Shown here piece by piece: positions 50,441 through 61,576 of a DNA stretch of 64,000 nt (within the stretch, counting starts at the first letter, position 1; each line of letters opens with the position of its first letter). The notes below the pieces were generated by a model. It saw only the letters and a program-made list of their open reading frames with translations. It made no database searches and was not told the origin of the DNA. The DNA lies in assembly GCA_003116975.1 (NCBI GenBank), contig BGKB01000222.1, positions 21,876 through 85,875 on the forward strand. The letters are read 5' to 3'. Position numbers and translations under genes: made by a program. Source of the DNA: Aurantiochytrium sp. KH105 (lineage: Eukaryota > Sar > Bigyra > Thraustochytrida > Thraustochytriidae).

Positions 50441-51718
50441 TTACCGGGCGAAAAACGAGAGAAAGAGCGGATTGGTACGAGCTTGATCTTCCTTGAGAGC
50501 AGTGATGGGCATGCCCTTTTCGAGTTCGTGCTCCCGAATGTACTGATCTGCGATAGGAAAACACTTTGACCTTTCCGCCTGACTCGCGCCATTGCCGACC
50601 CACAGCCATACGCCAAGATCGCAGTGAACGAGAAAGGCATCGTTCGAGTCAAGAATGCTGTAGCGAATGCTGCTGCCCTCTGCCATTTTGGTGAACTGCA
50701 CGCCCTTGCCGGCGGCATCCGAAATACGGTACACCTTGATGCTCTGGCGCCCAAAGTAGCGCGATCCAGCGCCGCTCTTGTCTTCGGCGGCGAGACCCTT
50801 GGGAATGAAGGGCTGATCTGCAGGGAGGACATCGGAGATGGAGCCGCGGAGAATTGTCCAAAATTCCTCGTCTACCTCGGCCTTGCGGGACCGTCCATTG
50901 CGCGAGTTCACAATGTTGCACTGGAGCATACCGGACTTGACTTTTTCGAAAGGACTCGCCGTCTCGCCGACCCAGCGGTACACCTTGACACCTGAATCGA
51001 GAACAAAGGCATCGCCGTGGTTCATCCTGCTGGCGAGGCATTGGATCTGAACGGCGCGCGTCGTGCGTTGCGAAGACCGTACCATGAAGAGGCGCGGCTC
51101 GTACTTTTGAGGTTCGACGCGGCGAAAACCGCTCTCGTTGCCCCCCGAAATGTACTTGATCTCCTTGAACAGACTCTGGAACAACTTGCTCTCGTGGTTC
51201 TGGGTTTCGCGGTGCTGAATGGGCGCATCGTCGAGAAGGTCATCGATTTCGACCGTTTTCTTGGCTGCGACGCCTTGCTCGTCGATGCTCGAGGACTCAC
51301 CGATCCAAAAGAAGAGGTCGAAGGCCAGCTTGTTGAGGACCTTCTTCGTCTGCGGGTCTTTTGGGCGGTACGTGTTGAGCACAATGTACGAGTCGCCAGA
51401 GTAAAAGTTGCCAAACTCCTCGGTGGGGACGCGTTTGACGCCAAAGTCTGGGGCGCCTCGGGCTGTGCGCTTGTTCTCGACGCGCCACACCTCGAGGCCT
51501 ACCTTCCTGCCTGCCTTGGCGATTTCTTTGTCGGTTGCGGCCGCCGACTTGGCGAGGCTGCGGTTCTCCTTGCTTCCGATGCCGGCAATGTTCGAGTCCT
51601 CCAGCTTGGCCTGCTTGGCCTCCACGAGCTTGCGCCGCCACGAGAAGCGCGGCTTATCGCGCGAGTTCACGGGCATGCCGCTGCGCACCGAGATGTTCCC
51701 GTTCGTGAGCCAGCTCAT
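50441..51718 (-). CDS. Severin/fragmin-type gelsolin family actin-severing protein
   Basis: 425 residues from the ATG at 51718 (MSWLTNGNISVRSGMPVNS). Three gelsolin repeats are visible. The first includes VWRVENKRTARGAPDFGV...FYSGDSYIVLNTY and FDLFFWIGESSSIDEQGVAAKKTVEIDDLL. The second includes PRLFMVRSSQRTTRAVQIQC and NHGDAFVLDSGVKVYRWVG. The third includes KVYRISDAAGKGVQFTKMAE and SNDAFLVHCDLGVWLWVGNGA. Three repeats (S1-S3) are the severin/fragmin arrangement, which cuts and caps actin filaments under calcium. The S1 Asp/Glu ligands after FWIG are present. Oddly, the stop codon overlaps a good splice donor (CGGTAAGT), so a spliced form with a further exon cannot be excluded. The length fits severin-type proteins. 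Confidence 0.9.
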   Translation of the reverse strand: MSWLTNGNISVRSGMPVNSRDKPRFSWRRKLVEAKQAKLEDSNIAGIGSKENRSLAKSAAATDKEIAKAGRKVGLEVWRVENKRTARGAPDFGVKRVPTEEFGNFYSGDSYIVLNTYRPKDPQTKKVLNKLAFDLFFWIGESSSIDEQGVAAKKTVEIDDLLDDAPIQHRETQNHESKLFQSLFKEIKYISGGNESGFRRVEPQKYEPRLFMVRSSQRTTRAVQIQCLASRMNHGDAFVLDSGVKVYRWVGETASPFEKVKSGMLQCNIVNSRNGRSRKAEVDEEFWTILRGSISDVLPADQPFIPKGLAAEDKSGAGSRYFGRQSIKVYRISDAAGKGVQFTKMAEGSSIRYSILDSNDAFLVHCDLGVWLWVGNGASQAERSKCFPIADQYIREHELEKGMPITALKEDQARTNPLFLSFFAR

Positions 51719-53220
51719 CGTGCCGCGGGCCGCTCCTCCTCGCGTCAATCACGCGTCTGCTGCAAGCAAGCACGCCCTGCGCTCGCTGCACGCCTGCGCT
51801 GCTCCCCCGATTCTGCTCTGCTCTCCAGCTGCTGTCTGCTGCCACTTTCTGCCGCTGCCGCGCGTGCACGTGCTGCACGCGACGATCTGTGCTGCTCTCC
51901 GCAGCTGGCTGACGAGAGGCGTGCACGTGCCGCGCCGGCCTCGACCGCTGCCGCTGCGACAACGCGGAGCGCGAGGGCGGGAGCGAGGGCTCGGGCTCGG
52001 GCTCGGGCGGGCGGGCGGGCGGGCGGGGGCGTGCTCACGAGCCAGCGCGTTGCAGATCTGGCGTGCGGACGCGAATCTGTCAATGCCTCGCGCAGAGGCG
52101 GCACGGGCCCCACCGGTGGCACTTGCCATCCATCCCAAGGCGAGGCAAACAAGCGGCGCTCCTTGGCTTCCACCGATTTCCGCTTCCTTCCCGTCCTTGC
52201 TTCCTGGCCCCCCTTCCTCATTTCGCGCGGCCGATCGATCCCGAGCGACCATGGCCCTGCGCGCCTCGCGAGCAGCCCAGCCGAGCGAAACAGCATCGCC
52301 AACCTGCACGTCGGAGCAGCAGCTCCAGCAGCACGAGCAGCATGAGCAGCTCGAGCAGCAGCGCCCGCGGTCCTGCTTGCGTGCATGCTTGCACCTGGAG
52401 GGCCATCGAGAGAGCGACCACTGCGAGCGAACGATCGACGCGCGCCACGCACACTGCGGGAAGGGGCGGAGCGAGTTGCACTGCAGCGACTCGGACACAA
52501 TTTACTGTTAGGACGAATTGGTTGCTGGGGAAGGTCGCTCGCCCGCCCGCTCGCTCGCTCGTCCCGTCTCGGCTCGGCTCGGCTCGGCTCGTCTCGAGAG
52601 ACTGGGCGGAAAAGCGCTTTCCCTCTCTCGCCGCGCGTCGCATCGCGTGTGCAAGGCACGGTCGCTACCTTGCCTCGACGTGCCTTGCCTTGCTTTGGTC
52701 TGTGTCTTGGCGCGGCGCGTGGCGAGGAACGAGGAGGAGAGGGTGTGTATAGTGATCTTAATTTTAACGTCGTGATCGTGGAGCGATGGCGCAGCCGTGA
52801 CTGACGAGGGAGGGCCTGCGCGAGGTAGCTCGCCATCCGGCTCTTCTTCGGGGGGGGGGGTACTTCTACTTCTAATGATTCGTGGCCGTGGTGCCGGCCG
52901 CCGCGCATGGTGTGCTCGTGGTGTGGAGATTGGCTCTCGGGAGGGCTGGTCGAGCCTCAGCCACCACTGCCCATGGCTGGCTGGCTGGTGATGGGCTGGC
53001 TGGTGCTGGCTGGTGACCAACCGTGGCGAGCACCGAGCACCATGAAGGGGGGTCTTTTCCCATCCTACAACCCGGGAGATTGGGAGAAGAAAGAGACACA
53101 AAAGACGAGAAACATCAACATGGAACAAGAAGAAGCTAGCTAGCCTGTGTAGTATAATAATAGTCATCATCATGCGGAAACGGCGGTATAGGTCGGCTTA
53201 GCAGGACAGCGAGCAGCTGG
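51719..53220. other. Intergenic spacer, 1.5 kb
   Basis: GC-rich with (GGGC)n at 52005-52030, (GCTCG)n/(GGCTC)n at 52540-52595, a G9 run at about 52851-52859 and (TGGC)n at 52970-53010. Long frames on both strands overlap each other and are repeat-biased. It includes the promoter of the gelsolin-family gene and the 3' flank of the WD40 gene. Confidence 0.55.
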
Positions 53221-55101
53221 TCATGACTCCTCGCCCAAAGACCAGATACGCGCCGAGGCAGAGTTGGCCCCCAACGAAGCAATCTGGTTGTCCTCCGGCC
53301 CTACGGAAATGCTCTGAATGACAGAGTCCTGCGCGCCGTTGATGACCTCCGCGAGACGCGGCACCTTGCCGTCCTCGCGAAGTTGGAAATAATGCAGATT
53401 TCCTTCCCGAGCCGTGATCACCATCTGCCGACGGTCCGCGAGCGCGATCGCAGAAAATGGCTGCGCCGCGGGATTCATATTGTCGTACGAGTCAAGAGGC
53501 GCAAGGCGGCCATCACGGACCTTGAGGACCTTCCACGATGCGCCCTGGAGGATCGCCAACTTTGAAGATCGCTGTGCAAAACTCACGTCGCTGACACCTT
53601 CACTATCCTCCTCGGGGACTTTGGCTTCGTCAATGCGATGCACCGTCCACATCTTGCGCACGCGGCCGACATGCGCAAAGCGCACCATGAAAAAAAGGGC
53701 GCTACTTGCAATGTCCTCTGAAGCGTCCTCGCGACCGACCACGGCCAGCAACTTGCCCGTCGACGAGAAACGCACCTTTTCGACCAGGGCAAAGCGAGCT
53801 CCAAGCTCAAACTTGTGCAGCAATTTGGGCTTCGACGTCCCGAAACTCCAAAACTTGAGCGCCGTGTCACCTTCCGAGGCCGCACTCGCAATGTAGTGCG
53901 TGTCTGTCCCGGGCACCGTGGACATGTACAAGTGCCGAATGGGTCCCACGTGATCGCTGGCAAACGAAGCCTCGAGCGTCGGTTTGGTGGAAAACCGACG
54001 ATACACGTGATACACTAGAATCTGCCCCAGAACACCCGTGCCCACCACGAGAAAAAAGCTGTCCTTGGAAAAAACCAGCGCGCCTACCCAGTCATCCACG
54101 GGGAGACGGATAATATGTGAACGTGCCAGAGCCTCGTCTTCAACCAGGGTCGCCCGAAGACTCAGCCGGATCTCGCTCTCATGCTCGCCGCCAGCCGTGG
54201 CGACGTATTGTCCGCTCGGTGAGAACGCCACCGCCGTAGTCAGGTCCTCGTGCGCCTTCATAGTCGTCACCAGGCACGGATGATGCTGGATCGCCCCTTC
54301 GGCAAATCGCTCGCCAACTTGAGGAACAAAGTGCCGAGACTCGTCTCGAGCAAGATCTTCCTCGCGCGACGAAAAGCTTCTCTGAAGCGATCTCTGCCGC
54401 GGCATCCGCCTCGCGCGAAGATTGAGTGCGCCGTCAGCAGCCATGGCACCGGTTGCGGCCACGGGGGCCAAAAGAAGCGCCCCAGCCCCACGCAGCGCGC
54501 CCGAGACGCCATGCACAAATGCCATCTCATCACGGGCTCCACTTTGCTCTCTACTGGCCCCACGACGGGCCCCAAAGGCGGTTCGAAATCGAGCACTAAA
54601 GTCTTCGATGAGCTGCTTCGCATTGAGAGCCTCACGACCTGTCTGTGAGTCCACAGAGTTCGCGCCCGAATCCAAATCCGAATCCGAATCCGAATCTGAA
54701 TCCGTGACCGAGTTCGACTTTGCTTCCCTTTCTTTTGCAAAGCCAAATCTGTCCACCTCTGCTTCCTTTTCTGCTTGTCTTGCGCTTCTGCGTCGCAAAC
54801 GACTCATCTCCGGCACGTCTTCGTCTCCAAAAATTTCTGTGCGGACAACACTGTCGCGTTTCGAGGAATCTCGCTTCGACGAAGTCCGTCTCGCAAAGTC
54901 CCTTTGCTGCGATCTTGGCAGACGTCGTTGGTGGTGTCGCCTTTGCTCGCGTGTCCTGTTGGCCCACTTGCGCCTTCCCGTGCGCCCGGACGTCTCGTCG
55001 CTGCCCAGGAGCGAGGGCTCGAAGACGCTCAGCACGCCGTACAAAAACGACCCAACCACAATCAGCACAGTGACCGTCACCAGCAGCACGGGGACGATCA
55101 T
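53221..55101 (-). CDS. TM-anchored WD40-repeat protein (TBL2-like)
   Basis: 626 residues from the ATG at 55101, which begins directly with a TM segment (MIVPVLLVTVTVLIVVGSFL); the frame is open upstream without homology. The next 200 residues are charged, with Arg-rich and Ser-Asp repeat stretches (DSDSDSDSDLDS). From about residue 255 come WD40-like blades: HEDLTTAVAFSPSGQYVATAG, WVGALVFSKDSFFLVVGTG, HYIASAASEGDTALKFWSFG, VRFSSTGKLLAVVGRED, and a final ISVGPEDNQIASLGANSASA-RIWSLG. An N-terminal TM anchor followed by a divergent propeller is the layout of TBL2, an ER protein linked to stress signalling; orthology is not certain. Confidence 0.7.
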   Translation of the reverse strand: MIVPVLLVTVTVLIVVGSFLYGVLSVFEPSLLGSDETSGRTGRRKWANRTREQRRHHQRRLPRSQQRDFARRTSSKRDSSKRDSVVRTEIFGDEDVPEMSRLRRRSARQAEKEAEVDRFGFAKEREAKSNSVTDSDSDSDSDLDSGANSVDSQTGREALNAKQLIEDFSARFRTAFGARRGASREQSGARDEMAFVHGVSGALRGAGALLLAPVAATGAMAADGALNLRARRMPRQRSLQRSFSSREEDLARDESRHFVPQVGERFAEGAIQHHPCLVTTMKAHEDLTTAVAFSPSGQYVATAGGEHESEIRLSLRATLVEDEALARSHIIRLPVDDWVGALVFSKDSFFLVVGTGVLGQILVYHVYRRFSTKPTLEASFASDHVGPIRHLYMSTVPGTDTHYIASAASEGDTALKFWSFGTSKPKLLHKFELGARFALVEKVRFSSTGKLLAVVGREDASEDIASSALFFMVRFAHVGRVRKMWTVHRIDEAKVPEEDSEGVSDVSFAQRSSKLAILQGASWKVLKVRDGRLAPLDSYDNMNPAAQPFSAIALADRRQMVITAREGNLHYFQLREDGKVPRLAEVINGAQDSVIQSISVGPEDNQIASLGANSASARIWSLGEES

Positions 55102-56479
55102 CTTCTTCGTCTCCACACGCCCGCTTCGTCGTCGCGAGTTCGCTGCCTTGCCGAGCCGAGGAGGGCCGAGCTGAGCCGCTGCAGCTGCGTGCGCTCGTGG
55201 ACGGACGCTTTGCTTTTGCTTTTTGCTTTTGCTGCACGTGCCCGTGCACGTGCTGCTTGCTCCTCGGTCGCTGCACTCGAATTCGAGCCGCCGCCCTGGC
55301 CGTCGATACAGTACGCGCGCGCGCACGAGTCGCGGCCCAAGCGCCGCGACCGGAGGGAGAGAAGGCCTCGCGCAGGCAGGCAGGCAGCTCGCCTCGTCCC
55401 TCGTCTCCCGTCTCCCGCCTCGCCGACTAGGTCTGCAGCGGCGTCTGGCGTGATGCTGCGCCCGAGGAGGTATGTATGTATGGTACTATGAGTGCACGCG
55501 ACTCCGTGCAAGACGAACGAGCGAGCGAGTGAGGGAGAAAGTGGGTGTGCACCGACACGGTGCGGACGGCAATAGCCTGCTTCCGCGCGTGGCAATCAAT
55601 CTGTCAGGAACATGACTGGCGCGAGGTAGGCGTGTGTCTGTCTCTCTGTTTGTCTGTTTGTTTGTCTGTCCGTCTGGCTGGCTGGCTGGCTGGCTGGCTG
55701 CTCGTCCAAAGTTGGCATTTGGCCAAGATTTCATGATCGATTATCGAAGATGAGATGCGGTCTCAGCGAGGCGAAGGAGCATGTGTCATTCGCAGGCCTT
55801 ACATGATGACGATGAGCTTGACAATGCGGCTATATGGAAACAATGCCGGTTTTGCGGCGTTGTCTCGAAAGAAAGTGGTGCAATTTGAGCGACGTAAATG
55901 GTCGCTGTCGGTAGTTTCGCATTAGTATTCGTAAAGGACTAACGTTCTCGTTGTTTGCAAAAGGCATCGCCGATCGAAATCGGGCCAACTTCACTTGTTT
56001 CAATTTCAAGTTCTCGTGGTAGGCCTATTCATTCCCGGCGAGGTTATAAAAAATCTCAACGCATCAGGAGCCTAGAAAAGATTGTGAAGGTGCCTTTCCA
56101 CCGGATCTTGAAGAATAACATCCTCGAGCCTGACACCTCATCTTGAAAAGAAACACTGACTTTTGAATGTATCTGTCGAATTTCCATTCCTCTGCGGATT
56201 GAAGTCGTGCAAATCGCTTCGTCACTCGTAGAAAAGGGTTACTGTACCATACCATAATTTTTTGGGGGCAGGAATCGTCGCTCTCTTGCACGATGATAAA
56301 GTGAAGTGCCAAAAACAAGCAAAAGCTAGAGGGCCTGCCGGTCGGCAGCGCGTTGGCAGGCTGCGCGGCCTACAGCGAGCGCAGTCGTTCCCCCGTCCGG
56401 TCTCCGCGCGTGGAGACAGACGCGCGGACTCGTTTGCCTTGACTTCGAACGAGAAGAGGAAAGAAGAGAAATCGCCAGC
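55102..56479. other. Divergent intergenic region, 1.4 kb
   Basis: Between the WD40 gene (minus) and the channel gene (plus). Contains TTTGTCTG repeats and (GGCT)n at 55640-55700, then unique AT-richer sequence from 55740 to 56330. No gene or RNA is recognised. Confidence 0.5.
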
Positions 56480-59400
56480 ATGAGGCGGAGCAGAACAGCG
56501 TCGCAGAGGCTGGAGGGAACGAGCGGCCTCGCCCACGACGAAGACGGCGACCTGCTCCTCTCTGACGATGCGTCAAACCTCAATCTCGGGGACGCCATCT
56601 CGGATCCTGGCGTCAACCCCGCGAGCAGACTCAGCAGCAGCAATAATAGCGGCCAAGGCAGCAGCGCCGCGCTCACCATTGGCGATGATGACGACGATGA
56701 CATGGTGTCACCCTTGGGCTCTCGCATTCAACACCGAACGAGCAGCCGCGAACAAGAATTCGATGTCCGGAAACTCGATTCAGGCGTCTCCACCTCACTC
56801 TATGGCCGAAGACGTACAACGAAAAAGGCGCCCTTTCAGAATCGGAATCGGTGCAAATGTAGTTTCTCGTCTTGGCGATCTGACGTTGTCCGTCTCTATC
56901 GCCGACTGCGCACGAAGATTCTCTTTGAAGTCCAGCGGCTTGGTCGACCAGGCCTCTTTTTCATTTTCCTGCTCCCTTGTTTCGTTGACACTGTCTGGGT
57001 CTTTCTCTATTTTGCAGAGCGCCAGCACGACGTGCAACGCGACAATGGTCCATGCAACAACCCGGCGAATCTGCCCTCGCCGTACATGGAAACACCTCGC
57101 ACAATTGATCTCTTGATCCCCCAATGTATCTTTTCCATTCTGACGCTCTTCATCTGGCTTCCCTTCCGCATATTCTACGCTGGCTCATACAAGTTTCGTC
57201 ACATTCTGTACATGACCATCGTGGCGGATCTCGTTACGGCCTTACCTTTTTTCGTAGCCATGTGTGTACCTGGCGCTCGCGCCATCTACGTGCCTGGATT
57301 TTTACGTATTTGGATGCTACGCTTTGAGCTTGGCTTTATTTACAACCAGACGTCTCTCAAGGGCGAGTCCGTGCTCTTTATCACCTCGGGCATTGCAATC
57401 TGCGTCACGATGGTTGCTTGTTTCGAGTGGACGCAAAACAACTTTCCCGTGAGGGAGGCCGTCTTTGCCCAGAGTGATGGCGACGGCGAGTATCCTTGCA
57501 CCAGCTTTGCTGTGTCAATTTACTTTATTATCGTCACGCTTTCGACTGTCGGCTTCGGCGACGTCAGTACGTTTCCTCCTTTTCTGCGCAATTCAGTCTT
57601 GACGACTTTCAAAGCAAAACACTAACAACGCTTCACGAACACAAACCTATTACTCTTGGGGGGAAATGAACAGCACCCTCAAATCAGTATTCGCGAGCCG
57701 TCGCAGCCATTTCGATCGCGGTCTTCATTGTCCTCCTCCCCTACTCGGTGGGTCGCATTCGCGAGCTTCTGCGCAAGTCTCGCGATCGCAAACACCTACG
57801 TTATGTAGCGAGGACGCACAATGCGCATGTTGTGGTGCACGGCCACCTCGACGATGCGCTCCTCGGCCATGTGTTGTACTACTTTAACCCCGTGCGTCGT
57901 GCTCGTCGCGTCGTGCGCGGCCAAGCCATTTTGCACGACGAAGGTGACGAACTACATAGTATGCTTCTTTCTGAAAAGACTACTGTTCTCGGAGGCGCCA
58001 ACTATGTTGTTGCCATGAGCGAAAACACAGTTTCAGAGTCCATGCTTGCTCGTGTCTCACTTGGATACCAGCGTGCCTACATTTCTCTTTTCGAGGGCTC
58101 GCTTCTCGATGCACGCGATCTCAACCGATGCGAGATCTTGCAGGCTCGAGCCGTCTTTGTGCTTCCCACCTTGCACGTGTATTCTGACGCCTTTTACCGC
58201 AACGCGTATCAGGGTGCGCAGGGGTCGAGTTCCCAGGCCACCGCAATGGGCATGCGGCCCATGCATGGTGCCGACCTGGAACGCAAGGAGAGCATCAGCT
58301 CCGAAGATATTGGGTCAGCATGCGGAAGCGACTGGCGCACTCGAGAAATTTTCGAAGACATGCAGCGGGGCATGCACAGGGTTCAGCATGCCTCCTCAGC
58401 TCGCAATCGTCTGTATTCACGCGATTACCGCACTCTCCTTCGCGCCTGGTCCACGCACCAGAATATTCACACGGACCAGCTTTTGGTCATTGTGCTCTTT
58501 CATGAGTTCAACAAACAATTCCTCTTTGATCATGCGACACACATTGATGGAACGGCGCGCCGAGACCATTCTCCGCTCATGGAGCGCAATCTCATGACCA
58601 TCTCGCTCGATGCCTTCCAGCAAGAGGTTCTTGCGGCCTCTTGTCTTGTGCCTGGCCTCAGCACTGTAATTACAAACTTTTTCGTTGGCGAAGACCGCGG
58701 CGTATCAGTCGCCAACGATGGCTCTGATGACAGAAACCGAAACAAACCAGGCCCTGACGTGAGCTACGATCTCGAGCTCGGGAACCACATCGGCCACGTG
58801 CACTCTGAGCACCATGCCGACAGCGACGAGAGTGACGCCGACGACAATAACGACAACACCAATGCTGCCGAGGACGGCGACGAGGCCGCGCGCCGAAACG
58901 CTCCACAAAAGTCCCACAATGGCTTTCTCTTTCAGAGTCAACGGCATCTCTCTCGAGCGAAACTTGGCAGCGAGTCGCGCAGCGCCAAGGCCAAGAAAAA
59001 AAAATGTGCCTGCGGCCGCATCGACGCCGCCCCCATCGTGACGCTCCGTAACTACAGCCGAGGGCTGCAAAACGAGCTCGAGGTGATGGTCATTCAATCA
59101 AAGAATCCCTTTGTGGGCTGGTCCCGTCTCGAGCTTGCCATTACGATGCATCGCGACTTCTCTGTCATTGTCCTGGCCGTGATCCGCGAGGAGGACGCCT
59201 ACTTTACTAAAGGCGAGGACCGTGAGATTGAATTTTTTCGAAATGCTCATCAGGAAATCACCACGGGTGATCACGTCGTCTTTCTTGGTCGCGGCAACAA
59301 CCTGGATGAGCTCTTCCACACGCGAAAGGAAGACTACGNGAGCTTGCCATTACGATGCATCGCGACTTCTCTGTCATTGTCCTGGCCGTGATCCGCGAGG

Positions 59401-61004
59401 AGGACGCCTACTTTACTAAAGGCGAGGACCGTGAGATTGAATTTTTTCGAAATGCTCATCAGGAAATCACCACGGGTGATCACGTCGTCTTTCTTGGTCG
59501 CGGCAACAACCTGGATGAGCTCTTCCACACGCGAAAGGAAGACTACGACATTCGCTCGGGAGAAGTCCCTTCAAGAATCCGGAAACGCCGCGCTTCGCGT
59601 CTACGCACTTCGCTCTTATCCCGCTCAGGCAGCTCAAACCCTGGCACGACAGCTTCGCCTACGCTGGTTTCCTTTGAAGGCATCAGCAGGGCAGGGGGGA
59701 CGAATGATGGAAATGGGGACTACAGCCATGCGATGATGCACCATCAGACAAGCTCAAGCGCGGCCGCGGACTTTTTTGACGAAGAAAACCGCCTCGAGCC
59801 GCATCGAGGTCTTCCGGCCGACATTGACGAGGTCTCCGACACGGACGATGCTCCGCGACGCTCGCTGACGAGCGCCTTTGTCAAATCCTGGAATGAGCTC
59901 TCCGAGTCGGAAAATGGACCTGATAGTCGTCATCGCCACGTGATCCTGTGTTGCCCGCCTCAGTCTCCGATTGAAATGTTTGTGCGCTCGCTGCACTCGC
60001 GGCGAGAAACCGATGGCAAGCCCCCCGTGTGGATTCTCTGGCTCGTTTCCGCACCTCCGAGCGAAATGATTTGGGAGCGCATCTGCATGTTGCCCAATTT
60101 GGTGTGGATGCTCGGTGAATCTTGTGTGGCTCACGACCTTTTGCGGGCGGGTATTCGCGAGGCCTCGGATATTGTCATTTTCTCTGATATTTTCGAGAGC
60201 TATATCCCAGACGTTTTTGCATCGAGCAAGGCAGTCGAAGCTGCTGACGTCGACCGTTACATTATCTCCTCGCACCGTGTGGTGACCAGTCTCATTGATA
60301 CTTTTCACCTCAAATTTTTGCGTGTGCATACCCACATTAACAGTGCCAATAATGGTCAATACCTACATGAATCTTCGTGGCGGCGACTTATTCTGGACCA
60401 GGCCTTTGCCGAGACTGTGCGTCCGCAAAAGATGGCTTCGGGGGAGAAAGAGCGTTCCAATTCCATATGGACCCGCGTTGCTTCTTCACTCCATCTAACG
60501 AGCGAGGACACTACGCAGAAAGATTCTGTCAAGATGCTTAATCAGCTCACATCAAGTGTGTGGCCCATTCTTCTCAACGAAACTTATGCGGCAGGAGAGA
60601 GCTGGAGCGCCTCGAGTATCTTCTTTATCCTCTTTTCATCATACATGGGTGGTGGCTGTGGGCTTATTTTTTTGCTTGTGCAAAAGCTCATCAAGCTTGC
60701 TGGTAAGCAGGGCGCCGCGCAGGGTGACTACAATGGATTTCGCCTCGTGCAGGTCCCAAAAGCCTTTCACGGCAGACCTTTTGCCGAACTCTTCGTGGCC
60801 ACCCTCGAGCGTAACCAAGCACTCTGTCTCGGCCTATTTCGTGGATATGGTCACGGCATGAACCATCCCAAATACGGCAAGCCCACAATTCTTGTCAACC
60901 CCATCGACATGACCATTGCCCCTTGCGACTTTGTCTATGTAATTGGCGGCGTAAAGGGCCCTCGCAAGACGCCAGGTCATATGCAGCACGCCTCGTCCAA
61001 TTAG
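56480..61004 (+). CDS. Slo/BK-type potassium channel with two RCK domains (interrupted by an assembly duplication)
   Basis: Exon 1 is 56480-57566; a 107-bp intron (gtacgt...gaacag) interrupts the pore; exon 2 begins at 57674. As sequenced, the frame breaks at an N (59339) flanked by two identical 208-bp copies. Counting one copy only, the gene encodes about 1402 residues. Exon 1 carries a disordered N terminus with a DDDDDD run, then TM segments including an S4-like one (PGFLRIWMLRFELGFIYN), and the selectivity filter IIVTLSTVGFGDV; the next TM is VAAISIAVFIVLLPYSVGRI. RCK1 follows (NAHVVVHGHLDDALLGHVL, YISLFEGSLLDARDLNRCEI). RCK2 starts RHVILCCPPQSPIEMFVRSL, and the C-terminal part (GDYNGFRLVQVPKAF, LGLFRGYG) resembles BK alpha subunits. 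Probably a ligand- (Ca2+?) gated K+ channel; the ion sensor is not identified. Confidence 0.85.
59131..59547. repeat. 208-bp direct duplication around a single N: probable unmerged contig overlap
   Basis: 59131-59338 and 59340-59547 are identical as far as I can compare them by eye, and the only ambiguous base of the window (59339) lies exactly between them. Removing one copy restores the channel reading frame. Confidence 0.92.
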
Positions 61005-61576
61005 AAGAGAAATCTTACGTTGCAAAAAGATAATCGAGTTGTGCCTCCCTTTCCCCCCGCCCCTTTCCCCGCGCGCGCCTTTCTTTCCTCCTCCAAAGTC
61101 ATCCATCCTCATTTACTCTCATCCTGGTGACCCACCCTTTGCAAACTAACCTGCGTCGCCGGCAGCCTAGCCTGTTTATCGTAGATGCCATGGATCCTGC
61201 CTTTGCGTCATCTTGCCCAGGCCTAGGCCTAGCTATTCTTCTCCTGTATCATCGCCGTTGTGATCCCCATCATCATCGCCATCGACGTCGCTCTCGCTGT
61301 TATTGTAGAAAGCAATGGATGGAAGGAAGCGCATGCAACGCAACGCAAGCGCACACCTCGTGCAGCAAAAATCGTCCCACGGGGTGCTCGGCACGGCGGT
61401 TATGACCTTTCCGTGCCCCAGCACGGCGTGCGCCTTGTCGCGGCGGCGAGGTGACGCCGAGGCCTGAACGCGCACGAGAAGGCAGCAGCAAACGCGAACA
61501 GCAGCCGCGTCGAGGCGCTCCGGAGAGCCTTGCGGCCTGGGCGGCGCGCATCGCGGCGGCGCCGCAGCGGCAAGCC
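61005..61576. other. Intergenic spacer, 572 bp
   Basis: Holds the 3' flank of the channel gene and the promoter of the PTEN-like gene. A C-rich stretch lies at 61045-61085, an ATC-rich stretch at 61248-61292 and CAACG pentamers at 61336-61350. No gene is seen. Confidence 0.5.

Noticed and set aside
51745-52908. Overlapping long frames between the gelsolin-family gene and the WD40 gene
   Set aside because: GC-rich bias, no domain, and several frames open at once on both strands.
59131-59547. Genuine tandem duplication inside the channel gene
   Set aside because: The copies are identical, meet exactly at the sole N, and the duplication would break the frame; an unmerged contig overlap explains all of this.
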